The notes beneath the pieces are model-generated. The model was not told the origin of the DNA and searched no databases. It saw only the letters and a program-made list of their open reading frames with translations. The position numbers and the translations under genes are program-made. Below, in pieces: positions 19,525-29,815 of a stretch of DNA of 64,000 bases. Every line of letters starts with the position of its first letter. Within the stretch, counting starts at the first letter, position 1. Origin of the DNA: Prorocentrum cordatum (taxonomy: Eukaryota; Sar; Dinophyceae; Prorocentrales; Prorocentraceae); contig CAUYUJ010017837.1 in NCBI GenBank assembly GCA_963575745.1, forward strand, positions 1,177,690 to 1,241,689, in the 5' to 3' direction.

Positions 19525-19990
19525 TCGAGAAAATGTTACGTTTGCCGCGCTGTCCGAAGCACCCATAAGGGCCGCGCTGAGGGAACACCCCCTGCGCAAA
19601 CCTTCTGGTGTCGAGAAAGTGCAACGCCTGCCAAGCTGTCCGACCCTGGCACGCATAGAGGCCGCGCTGAGGGACCACCCCCTGCGCACCCCCCCTGGTG
19701 GCGACAAAGTGCCACGCCTGCCAAGCTCTTCGACCCTGGCACGCACAGGGGCCGCGCTGAACGAACACCCCCTGCGCACCCCCTCTGGTGTTGTGAAAGT
19801 ACAACGCCTACCACGGTTTCCGATCCTGGCACGCATAGAGGCCGCGCTGAGGGACCACCCCCGCGCACCCCCTCTGGTGGCGACAAAATGCTACGCCTGC
19901 CACGCTTTCCAGCCCTGGCACGCACAGGGGCCGCGTTGAAGGACCACCCCGTGCGCACCCCGTGTGGTGTCGAGAAAGCGCAACATGTGT
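19525..19990 (+). repeat. 90-bp tandem repeat that keeps a 30-residue frame
   Basis: Five to six copies with starts spaced 90, 90 and 89 bp (CCTGCCAAGC at about 19627 and 19717; related starts at 19807 and 19896). In plus frame, 19523-19939 reads as repeats of KVQRLPSCPTLARIEAALRD followed by HPLRTPSGVE. The unit length is a multiple of 3 and differences are mostly substitutions, unlike the 77-bp satellite. It may be an exon of a repeat protein with Leu/Ala helices, or a former one: copies at the 5' end contain a small deletion and the frame ends by shift near 19939. Confidence 0.6.
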
Positions 19991-19994
19991 ATGA

Positions 19995-20260
19995 TGCGTG
20001 TGCGGCAATCTGTTAGCGTGCGTCCCATGTGGATGATGCTTGTTCGGCCGTATCGGGATGTGTGCATCACGTGTGGGTGGCCAATATATTGTGCGTACGT
20101 TTTGAGTGTATGATGCAGTGAACATGCCAGGCGTGTACTAGCGTTGTGTGGTGTATGTTGTGTGTGTGTGCGGGTGTGTGCATGCGTGCAGCTGTATGTA
20201 AACGCCTGTCTCATGTACGTGCCGTGCATGTGCTGCGAGCGGGTGAAGGGAGAAAAGACG
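19995..20260. repeat. GTGTG/ATG low-complexity region
   Basis: Rich in GTGTGTATG and TGTGTGTGCG steps. No gene. Confidence 0.6.
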
Positions 20261-21794
20261 AGGAGGAGGGGAGGTGAGGGAGACGCGGGTGCGACGCGGC
20301 AGGGAAGAAAAGCATAACCCCACGAAACGTGTGCGGAAAATCCTGAAAGACCTCACCACGCGGTCCGTCACCGCACTGTCTTGGGACCTTGGAGGCCCAG
20401 GTCACCGGTGACGTCCTCGGAAAACGACCCGAATCTCAAAGCCGCGCGGTGACTCCGCATCCCCACTGACTCACAACGCGGTATGGTCCTCACTCGGCTC
20501 TCGAGAGACCATGCGGGAAGATTCTGGCGCCCACGGAACGCCCTCAGCGAGGCGCAGCCGCTGGAACGCATCCCGAAATAGGACAAGCACAAGAACCCAC
20601 AAAACGTACGAAGACCAACGAAAATCCCAAACGTCGGCCTCCGACCGATTGAAGGCAAACCCCTATCGCAAACGCCGGGACGAGGATGGCAGCGAGGAAA
20701 AGCCAGAGGAGACGGCTCTTGGTGCCAGCCGAGGCGCTGCTTCAGCGAGAGCGCAGGCTCCGTCCTGCCGGGCGCAACGCTCCCTCCCCCGCCCGTTCTT
20801 CCCGTGTTCATCCTCCACTCCTCCTCCTCCTCCTCCTCCTTCTCCTCCTCCTCCTCCTCCTCCTCCTCCTCCTCCTCCTCCTCCTGCTCAGCCTCCCTCT
20901 CCTCCTGCCGTCGGTCGAGGGTAGCCGAGGGCGGCCGGCCTTCGTGGTCGTCGTCATGCTCTGCGTGCTCTTGGGCGCCCCTGTACTCTGTGAGCCACCC
21001 AATTTCACGCCCCAGATCTCCAGCGATGTGATTTGCAATCAGGGTGTTTCACCTCGCGCTCGGTCTCTGTAGCTATTTCTCGTGCCCCAAGACCATCAAT
21101 AATGGATCAGGAACGAAAAACTACCCGCTTGGAAGGGGTCGGGACCTCAGGGGCCGCGGATTGAAAAAGTAGCCGGACGAAAAGCCTAACCATATGCAGG
21201 TGTGAGTATTGCAATTGTGATTCACTTTTTCGGTGGTGATCTCTATGGGGCAACGAGCCGTGCTAGGGGTGTGCCGAAATGAGTGGCATGGCACACAACG
21301 CGAACGAACAAAGATTGATCTGAGCACGTAGGGAGAATGAGCGCGAGTGAATTTGAGCACGAATCCGTCTGATTGTGAATGAATCTGCGCGCGGGCGAGT
21401 CTACGCGCACGAAGGCGAGTATGACACTGCATGGTGTAATTGTATATGAATGTCAATAGTTTGAAAATGACTGCCTCTGAGTACTCGTGACGCTGGGCGT
21501 GGCCGCCGCAAGGAGCTTCCCCGGGATTCCCCGACGGCATCGCCCGCGCGCCGCGACGCCAATGTCGGCGCGCCCCCAGGCGAGGATCGCGCCCGCTTCC
21601 TCCCCTTCTTTTAGTCCCTCTTTGACCGCGCACCAAGGCTGCGGGCGCAGCGCAGCGTGGAGTCCCCGCGACGCGCGCAGGTCGCCCCGGAGGGGTCCCA
21701 GCGACGCGCGCGGGTCGTCCGCTGCGCGGAACAAACAGAGCTAGCTGGCTGGCTGATAGCGGGCAAGGCTCTTGCCGCTGAGCAAGGCGAAACG
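20261..21794. other. No gene recognised; contains a CTC microsatellite
   Basis: A (CTC)n run lies at 20818-20885. The remaining open frames are Arg/Pro/Ser-rich without motifs. Confidence 0.5.
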
Positions 21795-22975
21795 TGTGAG
21801 GGGTGTGCCGAAATGAGCGGCGGGGACGCATGCGGATTGTGCCGCGGAGACCTTCGGCGGAGCTCCTATGGGGCCACGAAACGTGTCAGGGGTGGGCCGA
21901 AATGAATGGCGGGGACGCATGCGGACTGCGCCACGGGGACCTTGGGTGGAGTTGCCTATGGGGCCACGAAACGTGTGAGGGGTGTGCCGACATGAATGGC
22001 GGGGACGCATGCGGACTGTGCCACTGGGACCTTCGGCGGAGCTCCTATGGGGCCACGAAGCGTGTGAGGGGTGTGCCGACATGAGTGGCGGGGACGCAAG
22101 CGGACTGTGCCACGGGGACCTTCGGCGGAGCTACTATAGGGCCACGAAGCGTGTGAGGGGTGTGCCGAAATGAATGGCGGGGACGCATGCGGACTGTGCC
22201 ACTGGGACCTTCGGCGGGGCTCCTATGGGGCCACGAAACGTGTGAGGGGTGGGCCGAAAAGAATGGCGGGGACGCATGCGGACTGTGCCACTGCGACCTC
22301 CGGCGGGCTCCCATGGGGCCACGAAACGTGTGAGGGGTGTGCCGAAATGAGCGGCGGGGACGCATGCGGACTGCGCCACGGGGACCTTCGGTGAAGCTCC
22401 TATGGGGCCACGAAGCGTGTGAGGGGTGTGCCGAAATGAATGGCGGGGACGCATGCGGACTGTGCCACTGGGACCTCCGGCGGAGCTCCTATGGGGCCAC
22501 GAAACGTGTGAGGGGTGTGCCGAAATGAAGGGCGGGGACGCATGCGGACTGTGCCAAGGGGACCTTCGGCGGAGCTCCTGTGGGGCCACGAAACGTGTCA
22601 GGGGTGGGCCGAAATGAATGGCGGGACGCATGCGGACTGTGCCACTGGGACCTTCGGCGGAGCTCCTGTGGGGCCACGAAACGTGTGAGGGGTGTGCCGA
22701 AATGAATGGCGGGACGCATGCGGACTGTGCCACGGGGACCTTCGGCGGAGCTCCTATGGGGGCCACGAAGCGTGTGAGGGGTGTGCCGAAATGAGTGGCG
22801 GGGACGCATGCGGACTGTGCCACTGGGACCGTCGGTAGAGCTCCTATGCTGCCACGAAGCGTGTGAGGGGTGTGCCGACATGAATGGCGGGGACGCATGC
22901 GGACTGTGCCACGGGGACCTTCGGCGGAGCTCCTATGGGGCCACGAAACGTGTGAGGCGTGGGCCGAAATGCTGA
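21795..22975 (+). repeat. 89-bp satellite array sharing the 77-bp core
   Basis: About 13 units in plus orientation. Each has ACCTTCGGCGGAGCTCCTAT, GGGGCCACGAAACGTGTGAG and GGGTGTGCCGAAATGAATGG, then GGGGACGCATGCGGACTGTG. The middle block is the same core (CCTTCGG[T/C]GGAGCTCC-TATGGGGCCACGAAACG) as the 77-bp satellite; the GCATGCG block is shared, and the linker is 12 bp longer. Confidence 0.95.
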
Positions 22976-22976
22976 T

Positions 22977-23155
<179 letters not shown>

Positions 23156-23196
23156 GAGCAGGGGAGGAGGGAGGAGGAAGGAGGAACGCAGGGCGG

Positions 23197-23242
23197 CGTC
23201 TCTTCAAAACGAGGTCCCAACCCCACGGGATGGCTGGGAAAA
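23197..23242 (+). repeat. Conserved right-end box, copy 3
   Basis: CGTCTCTTCAAAACGAGGTC, CCAACCCCACGGGATGGCTG and GGAAA. Confidence 0.85.
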
Positions 23243-23365
23243 AAGATCGGAGGATGTCCGGATTCGTCGTTACTATACACTCCCACTCTGCCACCTGGCC
23301 GGCCCAGCGCCTCCCTGCCCAGGAAATTGCATTGAACCGATCGGAAGAAGCAATACAGAGTCGTC

Positions 23366-23602
23366 ATGTCTCCTCTCGACGATGACGTTGACGTCTTGGC
23401 GTCGGCGTTGCAGAATGCGCGCAAGAAGTGGGACGGGGCGCGCATCGCGCGCGAATGGCCGAACTTTCGATCATGCCTTGGCATCGCAAATGCTGTCCTG
23501 ACACTCGAGCTCCCGCTCAGGCGCGGCGCACATGTTTCCACACGCCTGCCGACAACAGGTTGGCGCGCGAGCGGGCGAAAGGGACGTGCTGACTTCGCCT
23601 GA
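23366..23602 (+). CDS. Small open frame, possibly an exon
   Basis: An ATG-initiated frame of 78 codons. The first 45 residues (MSPLDDDVDVLASALQNARK, then WPNFRSCLGIANAVLTLELP) are protein-like; the end is Arg/Gly-rich. No domain, paralogue or splice evidence. Low confidence. Confidence 0.2.
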   Translation: MSPLDDDVDVLASALQNARKKWDGARIAREWPNFRSCLGIANAVLTLELPLRRGAHVSTRLPTTGWRASGRKGRADFA

Positions 23603-24640
23603 AAGTGGCGCTCCTCGGTGGGCGCGGCGCACATTCCCTCGCCCATCGCCCAATCGATGGGAGCGGGGCCGCGCGAGAAGGCGGGCACATTGCCCCCCTC
23701 GCCCAGGCTCCGTGCAACTTTCGCGTTTCGCTCGCCGAAACGCACGAGAACGGCAGCGTGGCTGCGCGCGAGGGGGCGACAAATATTGTGCTCGTCCAAT
23801 CGCCGCGTCGACTTGGCGTGACAGTGTCAGTGCTGCTTCGGCGCGGCGCATTCTCAATCTTCACCACGATCGTCGGAAATCTGGCAGCGCTAAAGGAGGC
23901 AAGATGGTGCTCTTACCGCAACGCCGCGTAACGATATCGAGGACATTTCGCTCCCGCAAATACACGGTCCATGTTTTTGTTCCCGCTCGCCGAATCGTCG
24001 GAAGCGGGACCGTGCGCGAACACCCTCCGTTTGCCAAGCGCTCCAATCCCAATGCCAAACCGCGCCAACACAGGGAGGATGAGATCGCGCGGGGCCCGCT
24101 GACTCGGCTCGACTGGAAAATCTTCACCCATACCCATACCCATACCACATGCCCTTCCTCCTCTTCTTCCTCTTGATCCTGCCTCCTCCAAGTCGGCACA
24201 TCCCAGACCTTTGCGCCAACCGATACCGAAACAAAGAAGGGGGAGTCTTTGGCACGCCGGGGTCGTACTTCAGGAAGGTGATCTTCCCTCGGCGCCCAGC
24301 GGGGGTAGCGGAGGCGACTGAAGAAACGAAAAACCAGAATTGAGGAGAATGATTATAACGGATCCACGCTAACACAAGACATGTCGACGGGCAACCCAGC
24401 AGACAATGCGACAGTCACACGTGCGACCTGTAAGAACGCAACAGGCACACGGACACACGTATCAGTTCCTCAGGGTCTACACAAGAATCAACAAATTCGA
24501 TCCCCTAGGGGCGCAGGGCAGTGAATTGTCCTGCGGCACTGCAACCTGCAACCTTATTTGCTTTGTGCTGTTTTTGGTTTGTTCTCCCGTCTCCGTTCTA
24601 CTGTCTACTGGGGTGGGGGGGGGTCCTGGCCGCTGCAGGC
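23603..24640. other. No gene recognised
   Basis: A short ACCCAT repeat at about 24125-24148 and scattered pyrimidine runs. Nothing further can be supported. Confidence 0.45.
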
Positions 24641-24649
24641 TACCCATGG

Positions 24650-25400
24650 GGACGCGACGAGGTCGCCAAGAGAGCCCAAAGGGCTTCGAAAGATGCCAAA
24701 AAAGGCTCCGAAGAGGGCCACAACACGGCCGAAGATGGCCCAAGATGCCTCCAAGATGGACCAGGAGGACCCCCAGACGCCCCCGAGAGCACTAAAAGAT
24801 TGCCCCCAACAGTGCTGTCTATGCCTGGCTCTCAAGATGTCCCAAGATCGCTTCAAGTCGACCCCAAAACTCTCTAAGTTGCTTTCGTAATACTGGCTCC
24901 ACAGGCTCCAAGATGCAGCACAAATCGCTCAGGGTTGCAAAGTATTCGCCAAGTGGTTTTCCCCGAAAGCCTGTATGCGCTCTCCCAAACGTGGAGTTGA
25001 AAATCCCCAGGGCCCGTCCTGGAATCATGTTGGGCCGTCTTCGAAGCATTGGGGGCAAACCCATGAAACACAATTACTTTGAAAGTCGTAAGCCCTTGCA
25101 TGATGCTAGAACTATCAGAATGTCAGTCCTCATGTCTCAGGCGGTCCAAGAGTTCCCCGAAATCCCCCAAAGACGTCCCCTGATGTCCCCGCGAGGGCCC
25201 CGCGGCCCCAAGAGGAACCAACAAAACACGCGTCACCCCTGTACCGCTGGAAGACCCTGGGATTCCAAGAAGACCCCCAAGAGGCCCCCAAGAGGACCTC
25301 AACAGGACCCAAGAGGACCCCAAGAGGCCCCCGATAAGCTCCAGAGCGACCTCTAGGAAGTCTTCCGAAGCGCGACTCCAAGAGGCGTCTAAGATGCCTC
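24650..25400 (+). repeat. CCAAGATGG-type minisatellite, second region
   Basis: Degenerate 10-12-bp units (CCAAGATGCCTCCAAGATGG, CCCCAAGAGGCCC) like those at 8040-8610, interrupted at about 24880-25120 by unrelated sequence. Confidence 0.75.
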
Positions 25401-25466
25401 TTGTCCACGAGCCTGTCTCGGTGGCGGTATTGGCCGACGGCCAGTGCTCATCTATACCTATACGAA

Positions 25467-26130
25467 CACCCTTCGGGTGATAAGAAGGTAGGTGGGAGGA
25501 GAAAGAAACAACTGACGACACCTGCGATGGCGCTGATAATGACGATGCTGGTGATGCGCCCTCGAGTTGACGACGACGCGTGGTGACGATGCTGCGCCGC
25601 AATGTGGTCCCGCTAGCGATCCCACCTCGATCGACCTCACCATCAAGACCTCACCATTGATCCTACCGATCGAGCTCCCTATCGGTACCACTATCGAACT
25701 CACTCTCGATCTCACTATCGAATTCGCCCGAAGCTTCTAATTTGGAGTTCCTCATCCTCGCGCTCGTGGTGTCACTTGTTTTGCCTCGGGACGATTGCTG
25801 CCAAAAGTGAAATCGCCTGGCCGGATGTGTGCCTGTCGGACACCATCAAGACACGAATCGGGACACCACTCGGGTCGGGACACCGACGGGACACCACTCG
25901 GCACACCGACGGGACGCCGACGAGACAAAATTCGGTCAGACTCAGTGTCAATCCCGTGTCCGATGATGCTGACATTGAAAACCTTTTGGTAATCCAGTTA
26001 TCTTCGATCCCCACAAGTTTCACCATGGACACTACCAGGACATCACCAGGACATCATCGGAACACCACTCGGGGCATGTATTGGAACACCACCAGGGCAC
26101 CACCGAGACACAGCCGAAACACCACCAGGA
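25467..26130 (+). repeat. Composite repeat A: hairpin, TCGATCTCAC array, GGGACACC array
   Basis: Order: a perfect short hairpin CACCC-TTC-GGGTG at 25467-25479 followed by ATAAGAAGGT; degenerate TCGATCTCACTATCGA units at about 25617-25730; GGGACACCACTCGG units at about 25858-26130. The same three parts occur in the same order and orientation at 43876-45020. Confidence 0.75.
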
Positions 26131-26340
26131 CACCACACATACAATTATACATGCGTGTATGTGTGTATACACACATGTTGATACACCACAACTAGATGTA
26201 TCTGTAACTTTGCATAATATGAACATACATGTACGCACTGCAAACTTCACGTGTATATATTTTACGTATGTATGGTGACACACATGTTCAAACATAGCAT
26301 GGTTGTAGCCACGCGCGCTTATCATACAAGAAGAGAGGGA
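26131..26340. other. AT-rich spacer
   Basis: TATATG/TACATA-rich sequence. No gene. Confidence 0.5.
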
Positions 26341-27200
26341 GAAACGGAGGGGAACAATTAGAGATAGATATATAGAGAGAGAGAGAGAGAGAAAAAAAAA
26401 AGATAACCAGAAAGAGAGACAGATAGCGCGACACAACAAAACCAGAAAGAGAGCTCACGGGGGGGAGGAGGGAGGAGGGAGGTGGTGGGCCGTATGAGAA
26501 GAAGAACAGGATACAAGAGGGGTACTAGAGGCCGGAAGGGAGGGAGGAGGGAGGAGGAAGGAGGGAGGGAGGAGGGAGGAAGGTGGTGGGCCGGTGGCGG
26601 GAGGAGGGAGGATACAGGAGGGGTAGAGGAGTGGGAAGAGGAGAGGAGGAGCGAGGGAGGACGAAAGGAGTAGAGGAGTAATGGAGTAATGGATGCGGAG
26701 AGGCAAGGAGGGGGAGAAGGATGGGAACGAGGAGGAGGAGGAGGAGCTGGCGGAGCCAGAGAGGAGGAGGCGCGCGGGGCTGGTGGCGAGGGCGGGAGGG
26801 GCGCCAGAGTTGGAGGCCCCGCAGGCGGCGATCTGGGGGTGGTGGCGCAGCCACGCCAGGCCGAGGACGGGGCAGACCCTGGTGCCCGCGGCGCGGTCGC
26901 AATCGTCGTCGACGGCGTCGTCGCCGCGGACTCCGCCGTCACCGTGACCGTCGTCGTGGTCGTGGTCGTGGTTGTCGTCGTTGAGGTCGTCGTCGGCGTC
27001 GGCGGCGTCGTCAGTCTTGACGTCGTCGGAGGCTGGCGGAGGGCCAAGGGATCGCACTCGCCTCCTCGTTCTCCTCCTTCTCGTTCCCTTCTTACTCCGC
27101 CTTCCGCCGCCTTCCCCATTCCTCTTCCTTCGGAAGAACTCTTCCCTGTCGCACCCCGAGGCCGGTCAAAACGGCGGGCCGGGCGTTTCTCCTGAGACTC
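26341..27200. repeat. (GA)n, (GGA)n and (GTC)n low-complexity block
   Basis: GA repeat at about 26370-26400, GGA-rich purine sequence at 26458-26800 and GTCGTGGTCG triplets at about 26900-27020. Long Pro/Ser/Leu frames on the minus strand reflect this composition. Confidence 0.75.
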
Positions 27201-27224
27201 CCTCACCATTTATGGTCCTCAAGC

Positions 27225-27640
27225 TTGGAACTTGCCAGAGCTTCACGGATGGAAGGCGGCCCGCATTCAAAACGTGGCTCTCGTCTCAACGCCGCGCACA
27301 TTCGCCTTAAAAATGCAAAGATGAAGGGCAACCCGCTTTCAAAATGTGACTCTCGCCTTAACGCAGCGCGTACTCGCCGCAGAAAGGCGCAAGAGCTTCA
27401 CGGATGGATGGCAGCCCGATTTCAAAATGTAGCTCTCGCTCTGGCGCCGTGCACATTCGTCTTCACAATTGCAGCGAGTTTCCCGGATGGAGGGCGGCCC
27501 GCTTTCAAAGTGTGGCTCTCGCCGTAGCAACGAACACAATCGTTTAAACAATCTGCAAGAGTTGCGCGGAAACAAGGCTGGGCTGTCATGTACAAAATGT
27601 GGCTCTCGCCTGAGCACCGCGCACAATCGTCAAAAGAGTT
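27225..27640 (+). repeat. 73-89-bp tandem repeat, possibly of coding origin
   Basis: Five copies of TTCAAAATGTGGCTCTCGCC at about 27264, 27337, 27420, 27502 and 27591, joined by AGAGCTTCACGGATGGAAGG-like segments. In one plus frame copies read PLSKCGSRLNAAHNRLKN-like peptides, but phase is not kept between all copies. Confidence 0.8.
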
Positions 27641-28020
27641 CGCCGCAATGTCAAGGATTATCACGGCTAACGTCTCAGAAATCATGTTTCGGCACGATGT
27701 CGGAATGTCAGGGCGCAACAGTCACGTGAGTTCGCGTTTCTGAAGTCCCAGAGGTGGTGCTGTGGCACGATACAGGATCGTCACGACTCGACCCGAGGCG
27801 CTGAAGTCCCAGGAACGGAGTTCTGGCACAGTTCTGGATGCTCGAAAGGTTGCCTTCCAACGGGGCACTTCCCTCAGTGATAACGATAATCCTTGTAGGG
27901 GCCTATGAAAGGGGAACCTTGATGGGAATTTTTATTCCAGTATCGTTGATGAGTCTTTGGTTTGCTCTGGTCGTTCCTCCTCCTGGTTCCTGATTCCTGG
28001 CAGCTGAAGGGATCCCCGAT
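27641..28020. other. No gene recognised
   Basis: Unique-looking sequence with no supported gene. Confidence 0.45.
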
Positions 28021-28105
28021 CGCAGCCTCCCACCTCCTCCTCCTCCTTCTCCTCCCCCTCCTCCTCCTCCTCCTCCTCCTCCTCGTCCTCGTCCTCCTCC
28101 AGTGT
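28021..28105. repeat. (CTC)n microsatellite
   Basis: CTC triplets with short interruptions. Confidence 0.85.
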
Positions 28106-28581
28106 GCGCGAGGAACACCGCGGGTGAACGGGGGAACATTCACGCCCGCGATTCTTGCAGCGTGGCACGGCCCATGCTCGACAAGCTTTTCTGAACCAAG
28201 AGTTCGCACTACACTATTCACCACCGTACCCCAGGGCACGTTGAGGAGTGGTAGAACAACAACTGCTACCCGGCAAGATTTCTATGAATTTTCTAGACCC
28301 CCCCCATCCCCCGGCAACACTCACGCGCGTGCATCACCCCCTCCCGACGCTCCCTGGGCGACCCGACGCCTCCCTGGCGCTTTCCAGGGGGGCCAAGATG
28401 CCCAGCCATGCCACCAAGTCCGCCAGCATGGCCGAAGAGTACCCCGAGGGCGACCAAACAACTCCCATGAAGACTCCAACGGTACCCAAGAAGCCCCGCG
28501 AGGCTTCCAAAACGTCCCCAAGATGCTCACCAGGAAGACCTCGGGAGGGCAAAACCATGAATGTCCTACTGCGCGCTCATG
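28106..28581 (+). other. Spacer with CCAAGATG minisatellite
   Basis: From about 28390 the sequence is built of GCCAAGATGC and CCCAAGAAGCCCC units, like the other CCAAGATGG blocks. No gene. Confidence 0.6.
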
Positions 28582-28624
28582 ACCAAACATCCTGCGGCTT
28601 TGGGTCCTCGTTTTGTAGAGACAG
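28582..28624 (-). repeat. Conserved right-end box, copy 4
   Basis: Minus strand: GTCTCTACAAAACGAGGACC, CAAAGCCGCAGGATGTTTGG. The most divergent copy, but in the same place relative to its array. Confidence 0.75.
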
Positions 28625-28659
28625 TCCCCACGGCTCATCCACTCCTCCTACGCAACCTG

Positions 28660-29550
28660 TTCGGCACTCTCCTCACACTCTTCGTGGCCTCATGAGGAGC
28701 TCCGCCGAAGGCACCAGTGGCAAAGTTCGCATGCATCTCCCCCACCCAGTACATCGCTTCGGGGCCCATAGGGGGCTCCTCCGATGGACCCAGTGGCGAG
28801 GGCCACATGCGTCTCCACCACACAGAAAATCGCTCCATGGCCCACAGGGAGCTCAACCGGGGGCCCCAGTGGCAACGTCCGCATGCGTCTCCTCCCATCC
28901 AATACAACGTTTGAAAGCCCCATTGGCAAAGTCCACGTGCGTCTCCCCCGGCAAAGTCCACATGCGTCTCCCCCGCCCAGTCCAGCGCGTCGTGCCCGCA
29001 TTAGGAATTCCACTGACGGCACCAGTGGCAAAATTTACATGCGTCTCCCCGTCCGAATAAAGCGTCTCGTGGACCATAGGGGGCCCCGGCCCAAACCGCA
29101 AAGTCCACATGCGTCGCCCTCCCTCAGTGTAACGTTTCGTGGCCTATGGGGAGCTCCACCGAAGACCTCACTGGCAAAGCTCGCATGCGTCTCCCCCACC
29201 CAGGACAGCGTTTCCTGGCCCATGGGAAGCTGCACCGAGGGCCCTTGTGGGGTAGTTCGCATGGCTTACCCCACCCAGAACAGCATTTCGCGACCTAGGG
29301 AGCTCCACCGAAGGCTCCAGTGGCAAAGTTCGCATGGCTTCCCCCACCTGGAACAGCGTTTCGTGGCCCATAGGGAGCTCCACCGAAGGCCCCAGTGGCA
29401 AAGCTCGTATGCGTCTCCACCACCCATTACTGCGCTACGTGGCCCCTAGGGAGCTTCACCGAAGGCCCCAATGGCAAAGTTGGCGTGCGCCTCCCCCACC
29501 CAATACAACGTTTCCTGGCCCATAGGGAGCTCCACCTAAGACGATATTCA
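28660..29550 (-). repeat. 76-78-bp satellite array, minus orientation
   Basis: About 11 units (CGTCTCCCCCACCCAGTACA, GTTTCGTGGCCCATAGGGAG, CTCCACCGAAGGCCCCAGTG, GCAAAGTT). Same core as the 77-bp family, more diverged between units than segment 2. Bounded by a right-end box at 28582 and a left-end box at 29537, so the whole may be one element. Confidence 0.9.
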
Positions 29551-29565
29551 CAACTGCGGTAATCC
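29537..29565 (-). repeat. Conserved left-end box, copy 2
   Basis: Plus strand TAAGACGATATTCACAACTG, CGGTAATCC. Matches 14024-14053 over about 22 of 28 positions, in both cases where the satellite ends. Confidence 0.75.
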
Positions 29566-29815
29566 GCCGACCCCTTGGGGTTCATCGGCGTGTGAAATGT
29601 TTCCCCTCCCCAAACCCCTCCCCCGGGGGCCCAGTCCGGTCGATTTGGATGGGGGGGGGGGTCCGGAAATCCCCGGGCGGGGCCGGAGGGGTCATCCGTC
29701 CCGAAAATCGTGCAAAATCTCAGGAAAATCGTGCAGGGACTCCTGCGGTGGCCTCGACATGGTTCTGGATCCCCAACGAGCGGTCCACGACGCTCACGGT
29801 GGCCCACAGACAAGC
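29566..29815. other. Spacer, no gene
   Basis: C-rich then G-rich sequence (a G run at about 29649-29659) leading into the larger satellite. Confidence 0.5.

Noticed and set aside
26358-27209. Ser/Pro/Leu-rich secreted-type protein on the minus strand
   Set aside because: Follows from GGA and GTC low-complexity DNA; no start context, domain or paralogue.
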